From contig CAITUP010000021.1 in assembly GCA_903895595.1 (NCBI GenBank), positions 1 to 64,000 on the forward strand: a stretch of DNA of 64,000 nucleotides. Direction: 5' to 3'. The DNA is from an uncultured Acetobacteraceae bacterium (GTDB taxonomy: Bacteria > Pseudomonadota > Alphaproteobacteria > Acetobacterales > Acetobacteraceae). Both the position numbers and the translations under genes were made by a program. Shown piece after piece: positions 46,550 to 54,833 of this stretch (the stretch's first letter is position 1; the number at the start of each line of letters is the position of its first letter). The notes below the pieces were generated by a model that saw only the letters and a program-made list of their open reading frames with translations, was not told where the DNA came from and ran no database searches.

Positions 46550-48448
46550 ATGGCGACCGTCCTGAACGGTGCGAGAAGCGGATCGTCGCTGACGCTCAGC
46601 GTGGTCGGCGCTGGCAGCACGGTCCCGACCGCGACACCGACCAAAAACACGACAGAATTGGCCGTGACCGGCGCGGGCGGCGTCGCCACGCACACCGAAG
46701 GGTCGGGCTGGAACTACATCGTCAACGTCACGTCCTCTCCGGACACCATCGTGGCGTCCAACACGCAGGTCCTGTCCGGCGACGCTGGCGCCACCATCCT
46801 GGTCAGCGGCACCAGCACCGTTGCCGCTACCGGCGGCAATAACTTTGTCAACGCCACCGGCACCTACCTGATCTCCACCTCGACCGGTAATGACACCGTC
46901 TTCGCGAGCGGCAGCGGCACGGTCGCCGCCGACGCGGGCGCGAACTTCGTGTCGGTTTCCGCGGGTGCGAGCAGCGTCGGCAACTACGTCATCTCCGCCG
47001 GCACGGGCGACGTCATCCGTCAGGCGTCCGGCAATGCCTCGGTCAACGCGCTCGGCACCAACGCCACCGTCACCGGCAGCACTGGCGGGACCGACGCGCT
47101 GGTCGTGACGCTCGGCGGCAGCGGCAACCAGCTGTTTACGCAGGCCACGCATGCGCAGGTTACGGTATCCGGAACAAGCAATCAGGTTTCGGGCGGCACG
47201 GGTGCACTGACCGCTCTGGTAAGCGGCACTTCCGACACCGTTGTCGCCGGCTCCGGCACGGCGAATGTCACGGTTGCCGGCAATGGCGGCGTGGTATTCG
47301 GCAATGCGGCCTCCACCGGCGGCACGATGAATTTGTTCGCGACCGGCAGCACCGTCACGGCCAGCCTTCGCGCGGAAACGACGTCCAACGTTACCCTGGG
47401 CGGTTCGAATTCTGCCATCTTCGGCGGCACGGGTACTGCGAACATCGTTGTGACCGGTGGAAGCGACACGGTCGCCCTCGGCAGCGGTACGTCGGCTGTC
47501 ACGCTGACCGGCGGGAACTCCGCCTTCTTCGGTAACACGACCGGCGGCGGCACGGCCAACGTCGTCGACCGCGACAGCAACGTCGTTCTCTCGACCCGGG
47601 CCGAAGGCCTGACGAACATCACGGTAAGCGGTTCGAACGTCACCACGTATGGTGGCTCCGGCAACCTGAACATGTCGATCAACGGGGCCAACGACACCGT
47701 TTACGCCGGCACCGGCGCAGAGACCGTGCAGGCGAACAACAACGACGTCGTTTACGGTGCGGCCAGCAACACGCTCAACTTCATCGGCGTCAACACGTCG
47801 GCCACGCCCACGGTTAGCGCCGGTGCGGGCGGCACGACGCTGATCACCGTCGGCGGTTCGGGTGGCCTGCGGTTCAACACGGGCGGCAACGACAACAGCA
47901 CCATCGTGGGTGGCGTCGGTCAGGTGACCGTCTTCGGCACCAGCGGCACTGTCGTGAATTATGTCGGCGCGGCCACAACGGGCGGTGCCCGCTTCCAGGC
48001 CTACGCGGGCAACGAAACCCTGAGCGGCGCGGGTTCGGCCGCCGCGAATGGCTTCTACGGGTCAGCCTCTGTCAGTTCGTCCGATGTATTCCTGGGCGGC
48101 ACCGGCGCCGATCTGATGATCGCGGGTGCCGGCAACACCACCATGACCGGCGGTGCCGGTTCGGACATATTCGCCACCTTCTTGAACGCGACCAGTGCGA
48201 ACGGCAGCGGTGCCCACATCACCATCACCGATTTCACCCGCGCGGACGACGTTGTTTACATCATTAACTACGACCAGTCGAAGTCCGCATCCTACCTGCA
48301 GGCCAACGCGAGCGGGCCGGGCGTTCAGGGCACGGGCGCCGGTGTTACGCTGACGTTGTCGGATAACACGACGATCACCTTTACCAACCTGACCTCGGTC
48401 GGCCAGCTCAACGGCAGGATCCTTTACGGCCACACCACCCCCTCCTGA
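46550..48448 (+). CDS. RTX-like, Gly/Thr/Asn-rich secreted beta-repeat protein
   Basis: A 632-residue acidic, low-complexity protein with short beta-strand repeats (VSGTSNQVSGGTGAL, TGGSDTVALGSGTS types). Near the end come two RTX-like nonapeptides, GGTGADLMI and GGAGSDIFA, that would bind Ca2+. The last 90 residues (ITDFTRADDVVYIINY onward) look like a type I secretion target. No N-terminal signal peptide. The annotated ATG at 46550 has no ribosome site; the same frame is open back to 46424, and a GGAGG at 46440-46444 sits nine bases before an ATC codon at 46454 (reading xAVTTGITVPGAAGG), which is probably the true N-terminus. Likely an extracellular or surface protein. No transporter is nearby. 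Confidence 0.8.
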   Translation: MATVLNGARSGSSLTLSVVGAGSTVPTATPTKNTTELAVTGAGGVATHTEGSGWNYIVNVTSSPDTIVASNTQVLSGDAGATILVSGTSTVAATGGNNFVNATGTYLISTSTGNDTVFASGSGTVAADAGANFVSVSAGASSVGNYVISAGTGDVIRQASGNASVNALGTNATVTGSTGGTDALVVTLGGSGNQLFTQATHAQVTVSGTSNQVSGGTGALTALVSGTSDTVVAGSGTANVTVAGNGGVVFGNAASTGGTMNLFATGSTVTASLRAETTSNVTLGGSNSAIFGGTGTANIVVTGGSDTVALGSGTSAVTLTGGNSAFFGNTTGGGTANVVDRDSNVVLSTRAEGLTNITVSGSNVTTYGGSGNLNMSINGANDTVYAGTGAETVQANNNDVVYGAASNTLNFIGVNTSATPTVSAGAGGTTLITVGGSGGLRFNTGGNDNSTIVGGVGQVTVFGTSGTVVNYVGAATTGGARFQAYAGNETLSGAGSAAANGFYGSASVSSSDVFLGGTGADLMIAGAGNTTMTGGAGSDIFATFLNATSANGSGAHITITDFTRADDVVYIINYDQSKSASYLQANASGPGVQGTGAGVTLTLSDNTTITFTNLTSVGQLNGRILYGHTTPS

Positions 48449-48468
48449 TTCAGGGCTACGCCGGATAC

Positions 48469-48506
48469 AAAAAAGCCCACGGTGCCTTCCGGCCCGTGGG
48501 CTTTTT
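48469..48506. terminator. bidirectional rho-independent terminator
   Basis: AAAAAAGCCCACGG, an 11-nt loop, then CCGTGGGCTTTTT: a strong stem with A-run before and T-run after. It lies between the RTX-like gene and the convergent glycosyltransferase and would stop transcription from both. Confidence 0.9.
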
Positions 48507-48526
48507 GCTGTCCTGTGGATCGGGCG

Positions 48527-49531
48527 CTACCGCATAAGGCGCCGCAACGCCGGGCGTGCCATCGCGACCAGCGGCACCAACGTCCGAGCAAGCGCTGGCA
48601 TGCCGAGGATGGGCATGATCAAGGTCATGACCAGCCGGATGCGCCGCCGGTGCATCGGCAACAGGAACCTCATATCGTCCAGTGCCTTGCGGATGGCAGC
48701 CGGATCGCCGGCCTTCAGCGCCATGTTGTATTCCCGCACCAGCCAAGGAAAGAACCGCGGGACGATCAGGTCCTGCGTGTAGTTCAGCCCGCGGTGGGTA
48801 TCGTTGGGGTATTCCGCCAACAGCTTGCGCAGGTAGATCATCCGGCTGACCGCCATCCGGCCGGAGAACGACGAACTGCCGCCGAAGATGCGCCACTTCG
48901 TCAGCGCCTTCTGTAGGAAGATGTTGTCGTAGCCGGCGCGGAACATGCGCAGGAACAGGTCGTCGTCCTCGAACCCGACCAACTGCTCATCGAAGCCGCC
49001 CACGGCGTTGAACGCTGCTTTGCTCATCAGACTGGCGGAGGGCAGGATGAACATATCCGCCATCAGGCAATGGATCAGATCCCGCTTGGGATGGGTCACA
49101 TGGCTCGCTCGGTTCAGGCAGTCCCGCCCGATCATTTTGCCGGATTCGTCCATTTCATCCAGGTTGCTGTAGACCCAGCCGAGCTCCGGATAGCGGGGGC
49201 GACGGAAGGGCTTCACCAGCTCGGCCAGATGGTTGGGGTACCAGACGTCGTCCTGATCCAGCAACGCGATCAGCTGCCCCTTGGAATGGGCGATACCGAA
49301 GTTGCGGGCGGAGGATTGCCCACCATTGGCCTTGCGCAGCAGGGTGATGGGCCGGGACTCGGCCATGCGTGCCACGATCGCCGGCCCATCGTCGGTGGAG
49401 CCGTCGTCGACGACGATCACTTCATCCGGCGGCAGAACTTGGCTGAAAACGCTGTCGAGGGATTCCTGGATGTAGGGTGCCCCATTGTAGAGGGGGATCA
49501 CGGCGGAAATCGTCAATTTGTCCGGTGGCAT
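48527..49531 (-). CDS. glycosyltransferase family 2
   Basis: A 334-residue GT-A fold enzyme. KLTISAVIPLYNGAPYIQES starts the nucleotide-sugar domain; VVDDGSTD and ALLDQDDVWYPNHL carry the metal-binding Asp (DQDD), and FEDDDLFLRMFRAG is the acceptor-side acidic motif. The C-terminal 60 residues are basic with a possible amphipathic or membrane-bound helix (IRLVMTLIMPILGMPAL). The ATG at 49531 is taken as the start because the protein then opens with the family pattern. It faces the radical SAM gene at 49666. It may glycosylate a surface structure. Confidence 0.88.
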   Translation of the reverse strand: MPPDKLTISAVIPLYNGAPYIQESLDSVFSQVLPPDEVIVVDDGSTDDGPAIVARMAESRPITLLRKANGGQSSARNFGIAHSKGQLIALLDQDDVWYPNHLAELVKPFRRPRYPELGWVYSNLDEMDESGKMIGRDCLNRASHVTHPKRDLIHCLMADMFILPSASLMSKAAFNAVGGFDEQLVGFEDDDLFLRMFRAGYDNIFLQKALTKWRIFGGSSSFSGRMAVSRMIYLRKLLAEYPNDTHRGLNYTQDLIVPRFFPWLVREYNMALKAGDPAAIRKALDDMRFLLPMHRRRIRLVMTLIMPILGMPALARTLVPLVAMARPALRRLMR

Positions 49532-49665
49532 ACCCAACCCTTGGAAATGGCCCAATAAGGACCTAGCTGCGTGTGCGCCGAAGTTAGCACGGCGGCACAC
49601 GAAACCCATAATGGGGATACGCACGGTCCGTTGTGTGGCGGTGGGGGCCGTGTTACCGTCTCGGC

Positions 49666-50997
49666 ATGCGCTTAGCCCGAACTCTGTTCCGCCGTTTCCC
49701 CCGGATCGGGCGCGAAGTCGCCGCCCATGTCGCCCCACACCAGGGCTATATCGACGGGGTAAGCCACGCCCATGTCACCGGCTGGGCCTGCAACTTCGCC
49801 GACGCCACGGAACGCGTCGAGCATGAAGTCTTTCTGGAAAACACAGGCGAAATTTTGGTGCGGGGGCGCGCCGACGTCTTTCTGCCAGGCCTGAGGGAGG
49901 TCGGGGTCGGCGATGGCACCCATGGCTTCTACCACCGCTTCCCCCGCCGTCTGACACAAGCGGAGCAGGATCAGCTCCGAGTCCGTGTCGTGCCGAACGG
50001 TAAGAAACTGACGCGTGCGAGTACGGTGGCCACGACGTACCAGCCGCTGGCTTTCATCGTCATGGACATTGTCGATAATTGTAATCTGCGCTGCCCTTTC
50101 TGCCTGTACAATTACGAAGGTGTGCATAAGACAAATTTGATGACTGAGGAGACGATCGACGCGGCGATTCGGTTCGCGCCTTTCGCTGCCGATGGCGCGT
50201 TTTGGTTTTCGTGCTTGCATGAGCCGACGATGCACCCGCGATTCGTCGAGTACTTGCGTAAAATGCCGCCGAACCAGCGCCGTACGATCTTTTATACCAG
50301 TAATCTGGCCCGCCGCATGCCGGATGAATACTATCGATTTCTCGCGAACAGCGGCATTCATCACATAAACGTGTCAATCGAATCGCTCGATCCGGCGATT
50401 TACGAACGTATGCGGAAGGGCGCCCGCCACCGGATTTTCAAGGAAAATTGGGACATCATGCTGGACGCGTTTCGCGCCGGCAAAGCGCCGCCGAAATTGC
50501 GTTACATCACGATGGCATACAAATCTAATTTCCGTGACATTCCGGCCCTCGTGGAACATCTCCTGACCGAGCGGCAAGGTTCGGAAATCGAGGTCCGGTA
50601 CACCTACAACGAACCGCACATTCCCGCCGATTTTGCCCAGGCCGAATATCTGGACGACGACGAATGGCTTTGGTTGCGCGACCAGCTGGCGCCGCGTCTT
50701 GGCAAGACCGTTCTCCTGTCCATGCCGCCTGGGGTTGGGGAACCGAAAGCGCCTCCGCCGGCCGCAAGCGTGTCCAATGCGGCACCGCCACCCGCACCGG
50801 TTGTCGAGACCAGCGGTACGCCGCCCGGCTTCCTGCCGGGTCGCTACGGGTTCAAGCTGATTTGGGACGGCACTTTGGAAGTCCGCCGCGTTTGGGGGGG
50901 CTCCGGCCCGCCAGAGCCGAGCGAAGTGCTGCTGAAATCGATCGATGTGCGTGAGATCGCGGACCCGGAAGCGTTCCTCGCCAGCCTCCCTATATAA
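49666..50997 (+). CDS. radical SAM protein with N-terminal beta domain
   Basis: A 443-residue protein. Residues about 26-120 are a separate domain (GYIDGVSHAHVTGWACNF, later VGDGTHGFYHRFP), a style seen fused to glycosyltransferases and other surface-biosynthesis proteins. The radical SAM core begins with CNLRCPFC (Cys 139, 143, 146) for the 4Fe-4S cluster. TSNLARRMPDEYYRFL and HINVSIESLDPAIYERMRKG are the following core strands. A Pro/Ala-rich linker (about 362-385) leads to a short end domain without the Cys of SPASM proteins. Substrate unknown. It is 11 bp ahead of an SDR gene and is divergent from a GT2 gene. Confidence 0.85.
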   Translation: MRLARTLFRRFPRIGREVAAHVAPHQGYIDGVSHAHVTGWACNFADATERVEHEVFLENTGEILVRGRADVFLPGLREVGVGDGTHGFYHRFPRRLTQAEQDQLRVRVVPNGKKLTRASTVATTYQPLAFIVMDIVDNCNLRCPFCLYNYEGVHKTNLMTEETIDAAIRFAPFAADGAFWFSCLHEPTMHPRFVEYLRKMPPNQRRTIFYTSNLARRMPDEYYRFLANSGIHHINVSIESLDPAIYERMRKGARHRIFKENWDIMLDAFRAGKAPPKLRYITMAYKSNFRDIPALVEHLLTERQGSEIEVRYTYNEPHIPADFAQAEYLDDDEWLWLRDQLAPRLGKTVLLSMPPGVGEPKAPPPAASVSNAAPPPAPVVETSGTPPGFLPGRYGFKLIWDGTLEVRRVWGGSGPPEPSEVLLKSIDVREIADPEAFLASLPI

Positions 50998-51008
50998 GAG
51001 TACGTGCG

Positions 51009-51773
51009 ATGACATTGCCGCGACTGCCGTCCCTTCGGTTGGACGGAAAAAATGCCTTGGTGACGGGGGCGGGACGCGGCATCGGCTTGGCTGCCGCCGC
51101 CGGCTTGGCTCAATCCGGTGCCCACGTTGTTCTGGTCGCGCGGACCCCGGCTGAGATCGAAGAAGCAGCCGCCGAAATCCGAGCGGAAGGCGGCAGCGCG
51201 GAGTCGCTGGTGCTGGATGTGACGGACCTTCCGGCGGTGCGTGCCGCGATCGGGGCGCAGGCGCCGTTCCATATCCTGGTCAACAACGCCGGCACCAACC
51301 GCCCGCGTTCCTTCCTGGATGTGACCGAAGACGATTACGACTCGATCACGCTGCTGAACCAGCGCGCCGCCTATTTCGTGGCGCAGGCCGTCGCCCAGCG
51401 GATGGTCGCGACCGGCACGCAAGGCTCGATCATCCACATGTCGTCCCAAATGGGCCATGTCGGCGGCGCTCGGCGGACGGTCTATTGCATGACCAAGCAC
51501 GGGATCGAGGGGCTGACCAAAGCCATGGCCATCGATCTGGCGCCCCATGGCATACGGGTGAATTCCATTGGCCCCACTTTCATCGATACGCCGCTGACCC
51601 GCCCGTTCTTCGAGGACAAGGCCTTCCGCGACGACACCCTCCGCCGCATCAAGCTCGGGCGGTTGGGGACGGTGGAAGACTTGATGGGGGCGGTCGTGTA
51701 TTTGGCCTCCGACGCGGCGGCGCTGGTCACGGGGACCGCGCTGGTTGTCGATGGCGGTTGGACGGCGGAGTAA
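51009..51773 (+). CDS. short-chain dehydrogenase/reductase
   Basis: A 254-residue classical SDR. TGAGRGIGLAAA binds NAD(P), NNAG follows at ILVNNAGTN, the catalytic Ser is in HMSSQMGH and YxxxK is YCMTK. The closest style is gluconate 5-dehydrogenase/3-oxoacyl reductase. Start ATG 51009. It is 3 bp before the HpsN-like gene, so the two probably oxidise the same substrate in turn. Confidence 0.9.
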   Translation: MTLPRLPSLRLDGKNALVTGAGRGIGLAAAAGLAQSGAHVVLVARTPAEIEEAAAEIRAEGGSAESLVLDVTDLPAVRAAIGAQAPFHILVNNAGTNRPRSFLDVTEDDYDSITLLNQRAAYFVAQAVAQRMVATGTQGSIIHMSSQMGHVGGARRTVYCMTKHGIEGLTKAMAIDLAPHGIRVNSIGPTFIDTPLTRPFFEDKAFRDDTLRRIKLGRLGTVEDLMGAVVYLASDAAALVTGTALVVDGGWTAE

Positions 51774-51776
51774 GCG

Positions 51777-53063
51777 ATGATCCGGGTATTGAAGCAGGGC
51801 ACGACGGAAGCGGAAAAGAAAGAGGCCGACCGTCAGGTCCGCCAGTCCGTGGAAGCCATTCTGGAAGATATTTCCGAGCGGGGCGACGTGGCGGTGCGGG
51901 AACTGTCGGTGAAATTCGACAAGTGGGACCCGCCGAGCTTCCGGCTGCGCCCGGATGAAATCGCCTCGCTGATGAACGGTTTGCCGTCGCAGGTCATCGA
52001 GGACATCAAATTCGCCCAGGCCCAGATCCGCCGCTTCGCCGAGGCCCAGAAGGGCGCCCTGCGCGATATCGAGATCGAGACGCTGCCCGGCATCCGCCTC
52101 GGCCACAAGAACATCCCGGTTTCCAGCGTTGGCTGCTACGTCCCGGGTGGGCGGTATCCGATGGTGGCCTCGGCGCATATGTCGGTGCTGACGGCCAAAG
52201 TCGCCGGCGTGCCGCGAGTCGCTGCCTGTACACCGCCGCTGAATGGCGTGCCTCCCGCCGCGACCGTCGCCGCCATGTCGCTGGCCGGCGCCGACGAAAT
52301 CTATCTGCTCGGCGGCATTCAGGCCGTGGCCGCGATGGGACTCGGGACGCAGACGATCGGGCAGGTGGACATGCTGGTCGGCCCCGGGAACGCCTTCGTC
52401 GCCGAGGCCAAGCGCCAACTGTTCGGCCGAGTCGGCATCGATCTGCTTGCCGGTCCGACGGAAACTCTGATCATCGCCGACGACACCGCCGACGCGGAAA
52501 TGTGCGCCACCGATCTGCTGGGACAGGCTGAACACGGCCCGACCTCGCCAGCCATTCTGCTGACGACATCGGCGAAAATCGCCAACGAAATCCAGGCCGA
52601 GATCGAGCGGCAACTGTCCGTCCTGGCCACCGCCGAAATCGCCGGCGCGGCGTGGCGCGACCACGGGCAGGTGATCCTGTGCGACACCGATGAGGAACTG
52701 CTGTCCGAAGCCGACCGCATCGCGAGCGAGCACGTACAGGTTCTGACCCGCGATCCCCGCTGGTTCCTGGACCGCATGACCAATTACGGCGCGCTGTTCC
52801 TGGGCAAGGAAACCAACGTCGCTTACGGCGACAAGGTGATCGGCACCAACCACACGCTGCCGACCAAACGCGCCGCGCGCTACACGGGCGGGCTGTGGGT
52901 CGGCAAGTTCCTCAAGACCGTGACGTACCAGCAGGTCACGCCCGAGGCGACGGCGATGATCGGCGAATACTGCTCCCGCCTGTGTGCCATCGAGAATTTC
53001 GCCGGCCACAAGGAACAGGCCGATTTGCGCGTCCGGCGGTATGGCGGCAAGAATACCATCTGA
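51777..53063 (+). CDS. histidinol dehydrogenase family, HpsN-like
   Basis: A 428-residue NAD-dependent dehydrogenase. Zinc ligand candidates are in [10 protein letters not shown] and near the end [11 protein letters not shown]; the catalytic Glu/His are in [11 protein letters not shown]. The fold resembles HisD, but the N-terminus ([16 protein letters not shown]) and the end are as in HpsN, the sulfopropanediol 3-dehydrogenase group, rather than histidine synthesis; no other his genes are near. With an SDR and an SMP-30 lactonase beside it, oxidation of a diol or sugar-like acid is likely (inference). Confidence 0.85.
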   Translation: MIRVLKQGTTEAEKKEADRQVRQSVEAILEDISERGDVAVRELSVKFDKWDPPSFRLRPDEIASLMNGLPSQVIEDIKFAQAQIRRFAEAQKGALRDIEIETLPGIRLGHKNIPVSSVGCYVPGGRYPMVASAHMSVLTAKVAGVPRVAACTPPLNGVPPAATVAAMSLAGADEIYLLGGIQAVAAMGLGTQTIGQVDMLVGPGNAFVAEAKRQLFGRVGIDLLAGPTETLIIADDTADAEMCATDLLGQAEHGPTSPAILLTTSAKIANEIQAEIERQLSVLATAEIAGAAWRDHGQVILCDTDEELLSEADRIASEHVQVLTRDPRWFLDRMTNYGALFLGKETNVAYGDKVIGTNHTLPTKRAARYTGGLWVGKFLKTVTYQQVTPEATAMIGEYCSRLCAIENFAGHKEQADLRVRRYGGKNTI

Positions 53064-53068
53064 AACCG

Positions 53069-53099
53069 CGTCATGGTCGGGTCAGGCCCGACCATGACG
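53069..53099. repeat. 31-nt palindromic repeat (copy)
   Basis: A near-perfect hairpin, CGTCATGGTCGGG on the left and CCCGACCATGACG on the right around a short TCAGG centre, placed between two operon genes. The same hairpin occurs at 22646, 54190 and 55538. It may act as an mRNA-stabilising stem inside the operon. Confidence 0.75.
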
Positions 53100-53128
53100 G
53101 TTTGGACGAAACGAAAGGGGAAACAACC

Positions 53129-54046
53129 ATGAGCGACGACGTCAAAATCCTGGCGACAGGCCTGGGCTTTCCGGAAGGGCCGGTGGTGTGTCCGGATGGG
53201 TCCATCATCGTGACGGAAATCCGAAACAACCAGTGCTCCCGCATCACGCAGGACGGCAAGGTCAGCGTGTTCTCCAAGTGCGGTGGCGGGCCGAACGGGC
53301 TGGCGTACGGGCCGGATGGGGCGCTTTACCTCTGCAACAACGGCGGCAGCCTGTATGTCGAGGGCCACTCGATGGGCATCGCCCCGCACCCCGATTACAA
53401 ATTCGGCTCGATCCAGCGGCTGGACCCGAAGACCGGCGAGGCGACGCTTCTTTACAAAGAATGCGACGGCCATCTGCTGTCGGCCCCGAACGATCTGGTG
53501 TTCGACACGTCGGGTGGGTTCTATTTCACCGATCTGGGCAAGCGCTATGCGCGGCAGCGGGACCACGGCGGCATCTACTACGCGCTGCCGGACGGGTCGA
53601 AGATCACCCGCCTGGCGTTTCCGTTCCTGAGCCCGAACGGCTGCAGCCTGTCGCCGGACGGCAAAATTCTTTACGTCGCCGACACGGAAAGCGCGCGTCT
53701 GTATGCGTTCGATGTGGAAGGCCCCGGCCAGTTGAAGAAACCGGCCCCGTTCGCGGCGCATAGCGGCCGGCCGATCGGCGGCACAGGCAAAAATTCCCGT
53801 TTCGACAGCATCGCGGTGTTGGCGAATGGCAACATTACGGTGGCGACGCTCAGCACCGGCTACATCACCGAATTCTCCCCGGCCGGCGATATCGTGCGGG
53901 CCGTGAAGATGCCGGATTCGTATCCGACGAACATCTGCTTCGGCGGTGCGGATATGCGGACCGCGTATATTACGCTGTCGGATACCGGTCGTATCGGTGT
54001 CATGCAGTGGGCGACGCCGGGGTTGAAGCTGAATTATAACGGGTGA
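53129..54046 (+). CDS. SMP-30/gluconolactonase family protein
   Basis: A 305-residue six-bladed beta-propeller hydrolase. GLGFPEGPVVCPDGSIIVTE is the metal-binding Glu strand, APNDLVFDTSGGFYFTD supplies Asn/Asp, and LSPNGCSLSPDGKILYVADT carries the further ligands. The family hydrolyses aldonolactones or related esters. It is the fourth gene of the radical SAM operon. The ATG at 53129 follows AAAGGGGAAA. No signal peptide. Confidence 0.9.
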   Translation: MSDDVKILATGLGFPEGPVVCPDGSIIVTEIRNNQCSRITQDGKVSVFSKCGGGPNGLAYGPDGALYLCNNGGSLYVEGHSMGIAPHPDYKFGSIQRLDPKTGEATLLYKECDGHLLSAPNDLVFDTSGGFYFTDLGKRYARQRDHGGIYYALPDGSKITRLAFPFLSPNGCSLSPDGKILYVADTESARLYAFDVEGPGQLKKPAPFAAHSGRPIGGTGKNSRFDSIAVLANGNITVATLSTGYITEFSPAGDIVRAVKMPDSYPTNICFGGADMRTAYITLSDTGRIGVMQWATPGLKLNYNG

Positions 54047-54152
54047 GGCATTGCCGGCGTCATGCCGGGGTAGGTCGGCACCCACGACTTTGTCTGGCAA
54101 CGCTCAAAGGTTGTCGAAATACCTGCCACAGGCAAATGAATACCGGGAACTG

Positions 54153-54256
54153 GCAGGGGGATCGCATATGGCGGATTTCCGACACTTTCCGTCATGGTCG
54201 GGCCTGACCCGACCATGACGAGCGTTGGCGCCAACGGTCATATGCGATAGCCCTGC
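54153..54256. mobile_element. MITE-like palindromic element with 18-bp inverted ends
   Basis: A 104-bp non-coding unit. The left end GCAGGGGGATCGCATATG and the complement of the right end GCAGGGCTATCGCATATG match in 16 of 18 positions. The midpoint (54204) coincides with the centre of the 31-nt hairpin at 54190-54220. I see no clear target duplication. The preceding stretch (54058-54092) holds half of another hairpin, CGTCATGCCGGGG then GGTCGGCACCCACGACTT. Confidence 0.55.
54190..54220. repeat. 31-nt palindromic repeat (copy)
   Basis: Same hairpin as at 53069, here inside the mini-element 54153-54256 (CGTCATGGTCGGGC at the left, CCCGACCATGACG at the right). Confidence 0.8.
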
Positions 54257-54333
54257 GGGAACCGCCATTCTCGGTGACGACTGACCCGCCGCCGTGCTAT
54301 CCTGCGCGCCGACAGACCCACCGAAAGCCCGTC

Positions 54334-54624
54334 ATGTCCAAACCGTGCCGCGACAAAATTCTGCCGTCCGCGGCGGCGCAACCGCTCCGCACCGCGCTGG
54401 AAACCGCCGAGCGGCGCGGGCTGCTGACATGCCCGGCGACCAAGCGGGTCACTGTCGCCATTCCCGCCGCCCAGCAGCTCGGCACGAGATCCCCCACGGC
54501 GGTGATCGAGGCTGCCTGGCCGGCCGCCGCTTTGGCCTCGGGGCCGCCGCAGCCCGGTGAACCGCCGCGCGAGACGCTTGGACAGTGGTCGGCGCGTGGT
54601 AATACCAGCGGACCTAACCATTGA
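54334..54624 (+). CDS. small protein of unknown function, end supplied by a mini-element
   Basis: A 96-residue frame starting at ATG 54334 (MSKPCRDKILPSAAAQPLR). It is Ala-rich with two Cys (KPCRDK, LLTCPA) and a Pro-rich tail. I do not recognise it. Its last seven codons (NTSGPNH) and its stop lie in the left end of the mini-element 54603-54769. Without that insertion the frame would end SARGKSS and a TGA. Low confidence as a gene, though codon positions look protein-like before 54600. Confidence 0.4.
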   Translation: MSKPCRDKILPSAAAQPLRTALETAERRGLLTCPATKRVTVAIPAAQQLGTRSPTAVIEAAWPAAALASGPPQPGEPPRETLGQWSARGNTSGPNH

Positions 54625-54769
54625 CACATAGGCGCGTGGTAAATCGTCATGCCGACGCAGGTCGGCATCCACGACTTGCTGGCCGCTACCAAGAAAGTCG
54701 TGGATGCTGACCTTCGTCAGCATGACGATGTGGCGAATTCCGGTAGGTCAATGGTTAGTTCGGTTGGTA
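54603..54769. mobile_element. MITE-like palindromic element, TAA target duplication
   Basis: A 167-bp non-coding unit. The 23-bp ends are inverted and match in 20 positions: left begins TACCAGCGGACC and holds CTAACCATTGAC (54603-54625); right is 54747-54769. Two 33-nt inner arms (54645-54677 and 54695-54727, 30 of 33 matching) make a long hairpin around the element's own midpoint 54686. TAA occurs just outside both ends, consistent with a TNA-type duplication known for the IS1031 group of IS5, which is common in acetic acid bacteria. A second copy starts at 63950. No transposase is encoded. Confidence 0.72.
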
Positions 54770-54833
54770 TAAATCGTCATGATGCGGATTTCGATGTCCT
54801 CGCCCGCTTTCTTCCCGGCCTGTCGGTCTTGTT

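Noticed and set aside
51777-53063. Histidine biosynthesis hisD
   Set aside because: No other his genes, and the ends resemble the HpsN group.
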